Positions 40,563-51,819 of a DNA stretch of 64,000 nucleotides are shown piece by piece. The stretch comes from Symbiodinium sp. CCMP2592 (lineage: Eukaryota > Sar > Dinophyceae > Suessiales > Symbiodiniaceae), in NCBI GenBank assembly GCA_905221615.1, contig CAJNDT010001002.1, positions 124,001-188,000 on the forward strand, written 5' to 3'. The notes below the pieces were generated by a model that saw nothing but the letters and a program-made list of their open reading frames with translations, made no database searches and was not told the DNA's origin. Position 1 is the stretch's first letter. Each line of letters opens with the position of its first letter. The translations under genes and the position numbers were made by a program.

Positions 40563-40805
40563 GGTGGGGCCGTTGGGGCCTTTGGTACGGCATACGTGGA
40601 GTGCGACAAGAACTGTGGGTGGCTGTCCATCTGCGCGGCATCGCTCCACTCGACCCCGCCAAGGGTACTTTCCCACACGGGACCCGGAAACGAATGCCTT
40701 GCGCCAGAGGGTCTGGTCAAGGACCATGGCCTTCTGGTATCGGAAGTCCTGGGCAAAGGGGCTGGGGGACGAGAGCCAGCTCCACCGTCCGAAGTTAAGG
40801 CTTCG
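40563..40805. other. Coding block of uncertain strand
   Basis: Three plus frames and one minus frame are open here. The plus reading follows a strong acceptor (polypyrimidine run, then TTTTAG at 40561) and gives AVGAFGTAYVECDKNCGWLS. The minus reading gives QDFRYQKAMVLDQTLWRKAF. The minus option would suit the neighbouring EF-hand gene. I cannot decide. Confidence 0.3.
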
Positions 40806-40809
40806 AGGT

Positions 40810-41520
40810 CTCGGGTTGAGGTTTCACTTCGGGTTTGGGGCATTTGGGGTTCGGTTGGGTTCACACTCCTGCTGCCATGGATTGGCTTCGAGGTGTCGAG
40901 ATGTGTTACGGGTCTTCAGGTTCAGAGGAAGATACGCTTCCAGTGGAAGGTTCATCCCCCGACTCAGTTCTGTCTACGACTGCTGCTGTAGTTCGTCAGG
41001 GGCTTGAGATCCTCTATGCGCAGCTGGGAACCGTTTGCAGCAGGCTCAACAACACGGTTCCCCCACAGAATTCGTAACTCTCAACCTCGCTGCCCTAAAT
41101 CCAAACTCCAAGGCCCTAAATCCACCAGACGCGCTACCACCCAGACAAGCCTGCGACTTATGTTGGTTGAAGCCAAAAATCGCCGAGCCTCAGGCCTCAG
41201 GGACCCCATAGCTCAAAAGAACACGGTCTTCAGTTGAGGCCGGGTGTGGGATTTCGAGAGTATAAGTTAGAAGTCCCCAAAAATACGAAGACTGAGGATG
41301 ACGTTGATACTAGAATATTTGTACGAAGAAACTAAATCTCTTTAATCACAATAACAACAGCAGCAGTGATAACCGCAACGATAAAGCGCACAAACTTTCG
41401 GGCTGAAGGAGGAGGACCTTGGTACAGCCGAGGTGCTGAGGAGGAGATCTGCCGGATCAGGATGCTCATCAGCCGGTGAGGGAGATATCCTCAAAAAACC
41501 AGGGATCAGAGCCGGGTTGC
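40810..41520. other. Spacer or filler
   Basis: TTGAGG, GGGTTC and AACCC words, then mostly unique DNA. No supported exon. Confidence 0.3.
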
Positions 41521-41526
41521 GTAAAA

Positions 41527-41903
41527 CTACAGGCATCCTTCATCCCACGATACAACGCCACTCCGGAAGCAACGAGATCCCCAAATCCGTATCCCAGATC
41601 CTACGCCAGATGCGCACTTCGGTCTGAGGTCCCCGAGCAGTGTGTTGAAGTTTCTTGGCGGGCTCTTGTTCGGGCTCACAGAAAACAACCAGGCCAAGGC
41701 ACGCACGTAGAGAAACACGGCAGCCCCAAATGCAACCAGCCAACCACATGTGATGCAGAGAGCGACGATCATGATCCTCTGCTTCAAATTGCCGGGGCTC
41801 CAGTTCAGAACAGACTCCATAGGAATCATCACTGCGAAGCAGGCTGCCAGCATGGAGCTCTTTCGGATTCAAGCTCCAATCTGTTACGTGTCATTCGTAT
41901 GGC

Positions 41904-41988
<85 letters not shown>

Positions 41989-43067
41989 GGTGGTGGTGGT
42001 GGTGGTGGTGGTGGTGGTGGTGGTGGTGGTGGTGGTGGTGGTAGTAGTGGTGGTACTAGTGGTGGTAGTAGTGGTGATAGTAGTAGTAGTAGTAGTAGTA
42101 GCACGAGGAGGAGTGGTAGTTGTCGCAGTAGTAGCAGTAGTAATAGCAGCAGCAGCAGAGGCGGCAGCAGCAGCAGCAGCAGCACTGGCACTAGCACTAA
42201 CACTAAAACTAGCACTAGCACTAGCAGGAGCAGGAGACCACTGCTATGTTACTAACTCTACAAGCACGACGATGACGATGACTGTCGCTACAGCTACGGC
42301 AAAGCAAGCGACGAGGACAACGACAACGAATGCCACCACTGCCGCTCCGGCAAGTGCCAGTGCTGGCATTGAAGACCGAACATAATGCATCTGCGGTGCC
42401 ACGTTGTGTCAATGTTTGCCGCACCCATGACAAAAAGCACCGTGAGCACCACGACACCTGCACAGTGAAACCTACGGGCTGGGAAATCGGCGTCTGACAG
42501 GTCAGGAAAGCAGGACGGACAAAATTCGCGGCCACGAGGCGTCCGCCTGTAGCCCAGCCAGCATGCAAGCAAAAGACGAAAGCCAACCCCCGCAAAGCTT
42601 CACTTGGACAACATCCCAGAGAGCCTCGATCTCAACAAGTCTGGCAGAGATGTTTTTCTTACTGCAGATGCGCTGAATCATGATTTTCTTGCTCGGAACA
42701 TACTTGAGCTCAGTTTCCGCATCTCTGTGCAGTCGACTGCTACACATGCTACAGGCCGCAGCACCTCTGTGCTTCCACGACGAATTTCAATGCGAGTGTG
42801 ATTCCAGAGAATGCATATGTGCATATCGCAGCGGTTGTGTGGAACAACACTGCGGGGCCCTGCACATGCTCCCAGTTTCTCAGAGTCTCTTGATTCCGGT
42901 TCGTCCGTCCATGTAATTGCATTCTTCGGAAGCACGGAAGTACAGGACGCCAAAGCATGTTCAGCCATTGAAGCACCGACATGTTGTGACTCCAAGCATC
43001 TGTCACACATCTTTAGCAGCGCTGGCTCTAGTGCACGCAAAGAACGTGATTTTGCACGAAGACGCAT
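41527..43067 (-). pseudogene. Membrane-protein-like block with frame changes
   Basis: Filler-free DNA whose minus-strand frames repeatedly give hydrophobic helices. They are AVLFHTTAAICTYAFSGITL (about 42.8 kb), VVVLTVLFVMGAANI (42.45 kb), AVVAFVVVVLVACFAVAVAT (42.3 kb) and IMIVALCITCGWLVAFGAAV (41.75 kb). A soluble part reads ICSKKNISARLVEIEALWDV (42.65 kb). The pieces are in different frames and a triplet repeat of about 340 bp splits them. Either this is a polytopic membrane gene with short introns, or it is a decayed copy. Family not recognised. Confidence 0.4.
41895..42235. repeat. (TAG)n-(TGG)n-CAG triplet repeat
   Basis: About 26 TAG units, about 21 TGG units, then mixed GTAGTG, CAG and ACTAGC units. 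It splits the membrane-protein-like block. Confidence 0.97.
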
Positions 43068-43069
43068 TT

Positions 43070-43830
43070 AAGCTTGTCTAAAGACTTGGGGAATCTTCCG
43101 TGGCTTAGGGTTCAGGCTTTCGGCCGTACTGAGAATCCTGAGGCCGAGCCTACCAGCGGGAAGCTGACCCGGGAGACGTCATCCACGAAGCGAGCCGAGT
43201 ATGTCGACACCGTGGCACGCATAGCCTCTGGCATGGCTAAAGAAGCTTAAGGTGAGGTTTGCAGGTCCAGAACTCAGGACTGTATCCTAAACCTTCAAGA
43301 TTCCCTTTTCCCCAAAGCCGGAGAGCTTTCTACGGGGGTCTCTCGAGGGATGGGAGTCCAGCCCTTCCTGGCGGTGAAAAAGGTAAAAAGCGAAGAGCGA
43401 CTGAGCCATCCCTCTTCTCAATTTGTTCCTACTCAAGAAAAACTAACGTGACAAGCCCCACAGTCCACTGGGTGGCACCTAGCTTCGGGCCCCCAAGGAT
43501 TGGTCGGATTTAGGCCTCAGAGTTTAGAGTTTAGAGGCTCCCTGCCTGCGCGAGGACATTCTCCAGGACACTGGCAAACATGATCACCGTAACGCAGAAC
43601 ATCGTGACCTGGGTCACAGCATCGGGGTTCAGGCCCCCCCCGCAAACAATACTTTAGACCAGGCAGTGAACCCTAGACACCTGAGACCTAACATCGTTCG
43701 AGGCCGCAGAATCGACACCGGAGATACGTAAGCTCGCGAACTCCGAAGGACTGCATGGCCATTTACGAGAAGGCCCGCAACCCGAAGGCCCACCCAAGGC
43801 TCCTCGACTCGAAACCAGTCCTCTTGGTGA
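43070..43830. other. Spacer or filler
   Basis: GGCTTAGGG, TTCAGG and unique DNA. A minus frame at 43923-43654 is hydrophobic at its start but unsupported. Confidence 0.3.
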
Positions 43831-43834
43831 GTGT

Positions 43835-44208
43835 TTAGATATGACCAGGCACATCATCACCATACTCATGGCCATCATCATCACTACGACCAATTCCATC
43901 GCCAACATCAGCAAGAAAAGCAATCAGAATGATGCCGCCGCTCGTCAGTAGTACAACCATGCATCGAAGCTTTAGATGAGGCACATCCATCCAAAGCAAG
44001 GAGGATGTCTGCTTCGGGATCATCGAGTACGCCAAGGTCCTTCCAAGGTGAGATTCATTGCAGGCATCTGCTCTTCTGGGTACCTTGACAAGCTAAGCTG
44101 TCTCTTCAGACATCCTACACGAGGATAGGCTCGATTTTGTTGACAATCCTGCGACTCTTTTGACCATCCCAGCATTCGGACTGTGAGCTCAAGAATCCAC
44201 AGCCCCAA
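43835..44208 (-). CDS. Possible membrane protein exons
   Basis: A minus exon near 44190-44142 reads LWILELTVRMLGWSKESQ and ends at a GA donor. Another near 44085-44042 follows CAAG, reads YPEEQMPAMNLTLE, and ends at a GA donor. Downstream a hydrophobic frame reads CMVVLLTSGGIILIAFLADV. LELTVRMLGW is faintly like a voltage-channel helix, but this is weak. Exon ends are approximate. Confidence 0.3.
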
Positions 44209-44214
44209 TCTTCC

Positions 44215-44970
44215 AGAACTGTCCGCGGGACACTGTTGTGGTGTTTAAAGCCATGCAAAGCCTTGAGCGCTACATCAAATGAGAGCAAGATTGCTCATCA
44301 CCTGACTCGGGCCCTATCGGACCCTATCACTGAACCACTATCGCTTGATACTGTGCTTGGAAAACGAAGGGGCTCCTACTACTTCGCGGGTCCTTTGGGC
44401 AGGCGGGTTGTTCGTACAGCAAGGGCTCGCCCTGCCTCAGCGCTTCCCCCCTGAATCAGTTCGAAAATACCCACGGATAGGCCTGAAGACCTGCAGCGAG
44501 AGGAAGGAGATGAAGCCAGTGGCCACTCGCGGCATCACCTGACATGGAGTGTGGAATTCTGATGCTTCAAGAGCGGGAGTGCAGGAGTCCAGATTTAGCC
44601 TGGATCCTGGCCGGGGGATCCTTAATTCACTCCGTGTTCAGGCAAATTCTGCGTGAGATTCATGCTTCAGCTTGCGGTTCGAAGGTTTAGGTCGTAGATG
44701 CAGACCCTAAAGTCTACTATAAACAGCTAGACTCTCAACCGGTCTGCAAAGTCCTGAACCAATCCCCAATGTTCAGTCCAGGCGCCATGTCAATGGGGAT
44801 GAAAAAGCCGGCGAATGGAATGAAGAGCCTCGCATTGTTAGATAGGCAAGAACTGGTGCCCACCACACGCCCCTCTCGAACAGCTGTTTTAAGTCTGTAC
44901 TTATGGGAATTGGTCTGATGCTGTCTAGTGTCGCATCGTTACTTTGCTTATTAGTAGCACTACTGTTAGG
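44215..44970. other. Unassigned, one open plus frame
   Basis: A plus frame is open over 44236-44454 in filler-free DNA, without recognisable content. 44600-44940 is unremarkable. Confidence 0.25.
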
Positions 44971-44971
44971 T

Positions 44972-45092
44972 TAGTATCACTAGTAGTAGTCGTAGTACCG
45001 TACTAGTACTAGTACTAGTCCTAGGACCAGTACTGGTACCAGTACCAGTACTAGTACCAGTACTAGCACTGGTCCGAGTACTTGTGCTCGTA
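44972..45092. repeat. Palindromic ACTAGT/ACCAGT hexamer array
   Basis: Hexamers such as GTACTAGTACTAGTAC and GGTACCAGTACC repeat. Each unit is close to self-complementary, so both strands look alike and hairpins could form. Confidence 0.85.
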
Positions 45093-45129
45093 CGGGAGGG
45101 CCCCTGTCTGAACAGCAACTCTGTAGAGC

Positions 45130-45613
45130 TCACACACGATGCGTCCTAGAGTCTTGCACACAGCAGGTTTCGTTCAGAGGACGACAGGGGAATACTAGAA
45201 AGTTACTATAATTGTTATGACCTCTATATATTACAAAGCCATGCCTCCATCCCTGCTTCCTGCAGGCAGGCCACAGAGCTGTCAAGGGCCAAAAGAATCG
45301 GAGGATGAGGATGGTGATCCCTGGTACAGAAGGATGGGTGCCAAACGGGCCGTTCGGGCGGCAGGGAGCTTTATTCGAGTGTGCTGCCCCACTGAAGGCT
45401 TGCACGAATCCATGCCATGAATTTCCACCCTCCCACCTGCTGGAACAGTCCCTGAAGAAATTCTGGGCAGGCCCTCTGCATCCGAGAAGCCTTCCGACCC
45501 GAACTCTTAGACACCCAGAAAGTCGGAAACACCGACAGCATTGAATGCAAAAGAACCAAACAGGCAGGGTTTACAGTATACTTCCAGCACTTCTGGCATG
45601 ATCCACGAAACAC
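45130..45613 (-). pseudogene. Intronless block with one frameshift
   Basis: A minus frame from 45613 reads SRMQRACPEFLQGLFQQVGG and continues, after a one-base shift near 45400, into PSVPGITILILRFFWPLTAL and a stop at 45130. Two hydrophobic segments suggest a membrane protein. There is no filler DNA. Family unknown. Confidence 0.35.
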
Positions 45614-45614
45614 G

Positions 45615-46258
45615 CAGAAAAGCTATTTCGCCCGGGAACCCCTTTTGAGGCCCCGTGGAAAACTCGAAAAAGCCACGAAGCCCTCTACCCAAGGGCTCCC
45701 TGAACCCTAAATCCCGAATCCCGAAACTGCTCTCGGACGAGAGGCGTCGGGACACTGTCACCTGACAAAGCTGGCTAATGTAGGGATCTTGACTAGCTAG
45801 AATGTCAGGGTATGCCCTGCGTTGTTGAAAATACGGAACCCTACTTCCACATTATGGGGCCTCGGGTGTCGGCCTACTTAGGCCTCAAGACGTAGGTAGG
45901 ATGCAGTGCTGAGCTTAACTGCCCCGAGGTTCAGGATTTATGCATCGGGTTTGCCGTATTGAGCGTTCTTGTCTGGCGCTTGATTGCCAAGCTTTCTTGG
46001 TGTGAAGGGCCTTAATCACAGGATCCCCACTTCAATAATCCCTATTGGGCGGATGGATTGGGCATGAAAGCAATCCTTTCTGGCTCCAGGGTTTGCTTGG
46101 TCGAGGGTCGCTTTAAAGACCCACCCTAAACCACGCGGGCGGGTCGGGAAAGTTTCTGGCGGCTAGGACGGCTTGTGGAAGGTTTTTGGATTCCCGGGTT
46201 CAGGAATTCTGCAAAGTTCCTGGAGTCACTAGACTAGATTCCCTTCAGGAAGCCCGAA
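45615..46258. other. Spacer or filler
   Basis: Unique DNA and GGGTTC-type words. Nothing supported. Confidence 0.3.
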
Positions 46259-46260
46259 TA

Positions 46261-46942
46261 CTATATGAAAGCCAGCCCTGACCCTCCGGGGACGTCGATT
46301 GTTGTCTTCCCATCAGCCATGGTCTTCAGCAAGTGGACACATGATCCGTAAACTTGTGCTGCAGAATATGCAACATACAACGCACAAACCGAACGGAGGG
46401 AGGAAGAGAGAGACAGAGACAGAGGTATAGAGACGCAGATACCGACAGAGAGAGAGAGAGAGGGGGGGATGGTTTGTCGGTTGTGTCTGTGAACCGGGCC
46501 TTCACGCAGATGGAGGTCGTTGCCCTCGACAGGTCCACGCGGGTGGGTTCGATGGAAATCACCGAGAAGCCGAGATTTTCTAACCTCGAGCAGCGTCCAA
46601 CAGAGAGTTCCTTGCATGCCCCTGCCAGTGCCTTCGAATGGGAGCAAGAGGTCCTGTTTCCTACTGCTGCACACCGTCAGGGCCAGGGAACCCTAGCTCC
46701 AAGGTAAAGCAAGAAGTGCTTTCCAAAGACACTCCCTGCCGGAACCAGCCCCTCAAGTTTCTAATCCCTTCGAGACAGAAGACGGAGCAGACCGCTAAAA
46801 TCGGGAATCACGAGAACCCCCGTGTCTGCGTACAACACTTCCTTGCTTTAAACACCGAAAGAAAGAGTTCGAGTCGGCCAGGAAACTTCGCCACAAAGCT
46901 CTTGGACGCTACCGGCGAGACTGGAGACGCACCATCCCACCT
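46261..46942 (-). CDS. Unidentified gene, 3' exons
   Basis: Exon 46942 to about 46883 follows CAAAG and reads VGWCVSSLAGSVQELCGEVS, ending at a GC donor. Exon 46584-46500 follows CTCGAG, reads LENLGFSVISIEPTRVDLSR and then ATTSICVK, ending at donor GCCCGG. The last exon reads VYGSCVHLLKTMADGKTTID and then VPGGSGLAFI and stop at 46261. The alternating hydrophobic pattern suggests beta strands. The intron before the last exon contains a CT/CTCT microsatellite (46385-46465). The phase of the last junction is unresolved, and the plus strand is also open (NFATKLLDATGETGDAPSHL). Family not recognised. Confidence 0.4.
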
Positions 46943-46944
46943 TT

Positions 46945-47390
46945 GGCTGCAGCTTGAGTCGCTCAAAGGGTGCGTGACACCCAAACGCCAAACGCCCCAG
47001 GCTCCTCAACCCTTCAACCCAAAGTCTTGGGGCGCTCTTACCACTTAGGACTTAGGGTTCGAAGCCGCTCCCGTGGCCTCGTGGCAAACTCTTCGATCTC
47101 CTGCAGATAGGGCATGAAAAGATTGGACTGTTTCGCCTTTCATGTACGTGCATGTGCATGTCTGTGTGCATGTGTGTACCTGTCAAAGAGCGATTGCTGA
47201 ATGAATGGAGGAAAGAAGGCAGGAACCAAGGAAGCTAGATGATGAAAGAAGCGAAAACAAAAAGAACGAAAGAGCAAATCAATGCAAACAGGACAGAACA
47301 AAAGAGGAGGATGGATAGATGAAAAAACACAGGAGACGTGCATGTGCATGTGCGCATGCAGTCTGGTTGGCTGCAGCGAGTTCAGGGCGG
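46945..47390. other. Spacer
   Basis: Filler to about 47110, then GTGCATGT-type and GAAAGAA-type simple sequence. No gene. Confidence 0.35.
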
Positions 47391-47394
47391 GGGT

Positions 47395-47850
47395 GGGGTC
47401 GGGGGTGCGGCCAACCAACCAATTGACTTACTCATTCACTCACTCACCCCACCAACCACGCACCCAGTCAGCCACTCGCCAACTCATCCACTCACTCACG
47501 CGCTCACTCACTCACTCTCTCGCTCACTCACTCACTGACCAACTAGTGAAACGAAACTTAGCTCACGAACGAACGAACAAACGAACTGACGAACTAACGA
47601 GCTAACGAGCTAACGAGCTAACGAACGAAGACACGAACTGATGAAATTTACGGTTCAGCTAACGAACTAACGACAGGAACAACTAGCGAATCGACAAACT
47701 AAACTAATGATTGAACTGCCTAACGAAAGGCCCAACTGACTAACTCAATCACGCATTTTCACTGAGTGGCTGACTGATTAGTCAGTGGACTAACTAAACG
47801 AACTAACCACCGACTGACGAACTACTCAGTACAACTCAGTCTGCACATAT
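47395..47850. repeat. CACTCACT and CTAACGAA tetra/octanucleotide repeats
   Basis: (CACT)n at 47425-47540 passes into CTAACGAG/CTAACGAA units at 47565-47640, which decay rightward to about 47840. Confidence 0.9.
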
Positions 47851-48600
47851 TCATACGTGTGTATCGTATGCTTGCTGGATATGTGTGCGCTTGCTCGTAC
47901 ATCAGTTAATTGGAAGTTGTTGTGTACTTTACAGATAGTTGCGCTGCTACATGAAAATGTGCAACAGGAGCGTGTCTGGCTTGGGTTCCGGATCCAGTCA
48001 CCCCAAACAGACCCCAGAAGAAAACACTATGCAGCGAAGCACGATTCCTATACCTCGAAGCCAAGTACATGCCAAAACCCGAGGTCTCAACAAGCACCCT
48101 GTCACCCTGATACCCCATGATACCCAAACAAAGATCCTGCAAGATTAGGCCCCAACACACAGAAGAAACTACCCAAAGAAGTTCCCCCGCATAAAAAGAA
48201 AAACAGGCCCGGTCCATTGGGTTGTCAGTGTTGGGGCCTCGGGGCTGTGAGGGCTCTAGACTCTAGGCTTAGGGCTGTGGGAGTTTTTTGTTGGAGGGCT
48301 TTAGGACCTGAGGGTTCACCGCTGTCTGCCTCAGACATTTGAAGTTTAAGGCGTAAAATTTATGGCATGGGGCTAGAGGGCCGGTGGGTTAGTGTTTCGG
48401 TTGGCCTCAGGCTTCGCGGCTTTAGTTAAGTCGGGGTCTGGATTCACATGCGTCATGCTTCCTTTTGTTTGTTGTTGTTTCTGTTGTTTAAGACCCTGAA
48501 CATTATTGCGTTTACTCCCGGCGACCATTGTGGTCAGCATCATCACCATCATTCATCATCATGAATGTGAGGGTCACTGTAGTGACTGCTATCAGACATG
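47851..48600. other. Spacer or filler
   Basis: Unique DNA, then GGGCTTTAGG-type words and short GTT and CATCAT runs. No supported exon. Confidence 0.3.
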
Positions 48601-48604
48601 TTCT

Positions 48605-48980
48605 CTTACTGGTCGTAGCAACAGCAGTAGCAGCAGCAGCAGCAGTAGCAGTGGCAGTAGCAGCAGCAGCAGCAGAAGCAGCAGCAGCAGTAGCAGCAGT
48701 AGCAGTAGCAGTAGCAGTAGCAGTAGCAGTAGCAGTAGCAGTAGCAGTAGCAGTAGCAGTAGCAGTAGCAGTAGCAGTAGCAGTAGCAGTAGCAGTAGCA
48801 GTAGCAGGAGGAGGAGGAGGAGGATGCGGAGAAGCAGGAGTAGCACGAGTAGTAGTGCCAGTGTCGTAGTAGTAGCAGTAGCAGTAGCAGTAGCAGTAGC
48901 AGTAGCAGTAGAAGTAGCAGTAGGAGTAGCAGTAGGAGTAGTAGGAGTAGTAGGAGTAGTAGGAGTAGTAGGAGTAGTAG

Positions 48981-49025
<45 letters not shown>

Positions 49026-49130
49026 CAGTATTTAGTAGTAGCAGTATTTCGTAGTAGCAGTAGAAGGAGGGGGAGGAGGAGGAGCAGCAGCAGCAGTAGC
49101 AGCAGCTGTAGTCGCTGCCAGGAAAAGTAA
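48605..49130. repeat. AGCAGT hexamer and GTAGGA/TAG triplet repeats
   Basis: A near-perfect AGCAGT array at 48685-48805, GAG units to 48840, a second AGCAGT run at 48870-48910, GTAGGA units to 48985 and TAG to 49030. Confidence 0.97.
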
Positions 49131-49138
49131 TAGTCGTC

Positions 49139-49560
49139 GTGGTAGGAGGAGGAGGAGGAGGAGCAGGAGCAGAAGCAGAAGCAGAAGGCGGCAGTCAGCT
49201 TGCGCTTGAAAACCAGCAGAGGAAGATGTCGAAAACGCTTCGAATGCATGAGCACGTGACTACGGTACACAGCGGAGGCCGATCGCAAACAAGGAGAAGG
49301 AGCAGGAGCAGGAGCAGGCGAAGGATTGGGAGGATTAGGACTAGGCTGAGGCTGAGGCTCAGGCTTATATAGGCGGAGGCTTAGGCTTAGGGTCAGGCTT
49401 GGGCTTAGGATTAGGAGCAGGAGTAGTAGGAATAGGAGGCCGTGGAGCCGGTGGACCAGGTGGAGTATGTGGAGTATGTGGAGTAGGCGAGGAGGAGGAG
49501 GAGGAAGAGGAGGAGGAGGGCAAGTAGCAGAGGATGAGAGGGCAAGTGGCAGGATCAGTG
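49139..49560. repeat. Purine-rich GGA/GCTTAG imperfect repeats
   Basis: GAGGAG, CAGGAG, GCTGAG, GGCTTAG and GTGGAGTAT units with frequent interruptions. A minus frame with SHVLMHSKRFRHLPLLVFKR at 49190-49285 is open, but its opposite strand is too. Confidence 0.7.
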
Positions 49561-49649
49561 GGAGTACGGGGTCTGGGCCTGGGTGGGAGGGAGAAGTGAG
49601 AGTGGGAGCTGGAGCAGCATTCTGAAGCCATGCCGCCTTCCAGTGAATC

Positions 49650-49692
49650 CTGCACGTAGGGGTCGGAGAAGTAGTCAAAGGGAATGCATAGC
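49650..49692 (-). CDS. Single short exon, unidentified
   Basis: After CGCTCGAG the minus strand reads LCIPFDYFSDPYVQ and stops being constrained at a GA donor (CAG|GATTCA). Its length, acceptor and codon bias match the tubulin exons. Partners not found. Confidence 0.35.
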
Positions 49693-49699
49693 CTCGAGC

Positions 49700-51130
49700 G
49701 TGGGGCTTGGGGCACAGGGTTTTTGTTGTTTGACTCCTCTTGCCGCCGGCTTATGTCGACGGATCTAGCATGCTCGATGAGGTTTGAGTCGGGAAGCCCG
49801 TCTCACTCTGCAAGAACTGGGCTTAGGATTTACGGCTTGGGCTTTCGTCCGGGGGGTTTCGGACTTAGCGCTCAGCGTTCAGGGCTTCGGGTTTAGGGTT
49901 TGGGCTGGCGGTTTGGCAGGGCTTAGAAGGCTTTCAGTCTCATTTAGGGTCTTGAATTTTGTGGAGCTTAGGCAGCTCCACCGGAGTTTCATGAGCCAGT
50001 CATCGAAAAGCCCCCAAGCCTCGGTTTTGTGCCCCGAACTCAATACCCCAAACCCTCGCGTTTTTCCAGGATTCTGAGTTCGGGGTTCGGGTGTGGGGTG
50101 GCCTCGTGGCAATACCCGCAACGCCTGCTAGATGCAGCCAAAATCGCTCCAAGTGCTGCGTGTCGAACGGGAAGTGCCTGAGAGTTCTTACGGAACGTAA
50201 CTTCAGCTACCATGGAAGCAAAGCGTGCCATTCTGCGTCCCGAGTAATTATGGTGATTCAAACTAAGTTTCGTAGACCGGAAACAGGAGGGCCAAGAGCT
50301 GGACAGCACGAGCGAGTGTCACAGATCTTCAAAAGTAGGATTACTTGATATAAGGAAAACCCTCAGAAACCACTGCGTGGGTTCGGGTCAGGGTCTGGGG
50401 TGGAGGGTGAGAGTTGGGCTTCAGGACTTGGGGCTGTTGACCAGGCAGGGAGAGCGGCGGAGAGTCTTCTGTAAGTAGGTGCGGGCGGCTTTGCTACGAC
50501 TTGGCTCGGCTTGGGATTTCAGGGTTTGGGCTTCGGATTGAGTGTTAGGTTGAATCTCAAGGCCAGGTCGTCGGCTGCCAGTGCAAGGGTTGCGCTTCAG
50601 TTCAAGATCTGAGCATATCTGACCGATCAACCTCTTATATGAACTCTTCCTTGGGATTCCTCCCCTAGTTTCATTCCAACTTCGGAGCAATTTGCTGGTA
50701 GGGTTCGTGAACCCCGAAACCCGAGGCCCCCGGCATAGAGGGGGAAGTCACTTGCAATGCAGGTCAGGGAAACATCATTCCCGAACCCTAAACCCTCTAT
50801 CATGTCGATAGAGCCTTTGAATTAGAAACCATGAATCTTTGCAGAACTATGAATCCTAAACTCCCCAAACCCCCGAACCCTGAACCATGAACCCCAAACC
50901 CTCTAAACCCCAATTCCTAAGATAGAAAACTACTAATATATGATAAGGGACCTTAATGGGATATCATTATGAATTATGACTATTCAGACGCCCTTTACTA
51001 AATCCGAAAAACCTCCCTTCCGAGGCACTCGTAGGTAAGAGACACATCGAAGGAAGTCTTTGCCCTATCAACCCACCATGCCTCCTGCGAGCGTAGGCGT
51101 AGGGTTTAGGATTTACGGAGTGTGCGGTTT
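49700..51130. other. Spacer or filler with unsupported open frames
   Basis: TTTAGGG-like words at 49825-49930 and 50360-50430. Minus 50309-50040 and plus 50091-50348 are open against each other. Minus 50690-50560 reads PRKSSYKRLIGQICSDLELK and may hold an exon. None is decided. Confidence 0.25.
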
Positions 51131-51134
51131 CAGA

Positions 51135-51816
51135 CTATAACTTTAGCATCGCTTTTGAGTTTCTGTGTACACAAACATCCCGAACACCTACTAAGGAGGA
51201 GTTTGGTGGCTTTCTTTCGAGTTGGAAGTCTACGTGGCCTTTGTCTAGAGCCTCAAGCCTAGGGTGCACCATGGCTACCACGAAAACAATAGCACTACCT
51301 CTTCTGCGGCTGCTGCTGCTGCTGCTACTACTACCACTGCCGCATCCACCACCACCACCACCACCACCACCTCCGCGACTACTACTGCTACTACCACCAC
51401 TACCACTATCACTACCGCCACCGCTACCGCTACCACTACGGCTACCACGACCACGACCACGGTAGGTGATTGATGAGTCTGGCGGTGTAGTGGCCTTCAT
51501 GGATAGCGGCCCCGCAATCTAGTATACAAGGTACGACTGCATACGGTATGGGATCACAGTCTGAACCGGGGCCTCTGTAGCAATGTATGTTGACTGTGCT
51601 GGGGATATCAACCCGAGTGTGTAGCTTGCTTGTACTACCGTCCTCGGCCGCCTGGAAACGAGAGATAATCAAGAGGAGAATTTTGGGAGGCTGTGTGCAA
51701 GCTTGCAAGTAGGTGCCTCCCTCCTGGCTGTAATCAACCAGTCTTTGAAGATTAGTAGGGCTATGAGGAGCAAAAAACCTGAATCTTGAGTAACACATAC
51801 CCCGGATTGTCCCCAA
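51135..51816 (-). CDS. USP-type deubiquitinase-like fragment (peptidase C19)
   Basis: Ubiquitin-specific proteases remove ubiquitin from proteins using a Cys/His/Asp site. The minus frame 51816-51462 reads EGGTYLQACTQPPKILLLII, then SRFQAAEDGSTSKLHTRVDI and PIPYAVVPCILDCGAAIHEG followed by HYTARLI. This matches the family's PP+-L-L-RF segment, K...V.IP strand and Y..V..I..G....GHYTA box with its catalytic His. A triplet repeat (51300-51465) follows, starting at a possible GT donor. The same strand then reopens as HPRLEALDKGHVDFQLERKP and ends with a stop at 51135. The Cys-box half was not found upstream, although a minus frame at 52107-51761 is open. It may be partial or decayed. Confidence 0.55.
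51300..51465. repeat. GCT / CCA / CTACCA triplet repeat inside the USP-like region
   Basis: GCTGCT, CCACCA and ACTACC units, then CACGAC. It separates two open minus-strand segments and may be an intron or an expansion. Confidence 0.9.
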
Positions 51817-51819
51817 TAT

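Noticed and set aside
48512-49678. 388-codon minus frame
   Set aside because: It spans the AGCAGT and TAG repeats; only short stretches differ from repeat translation.
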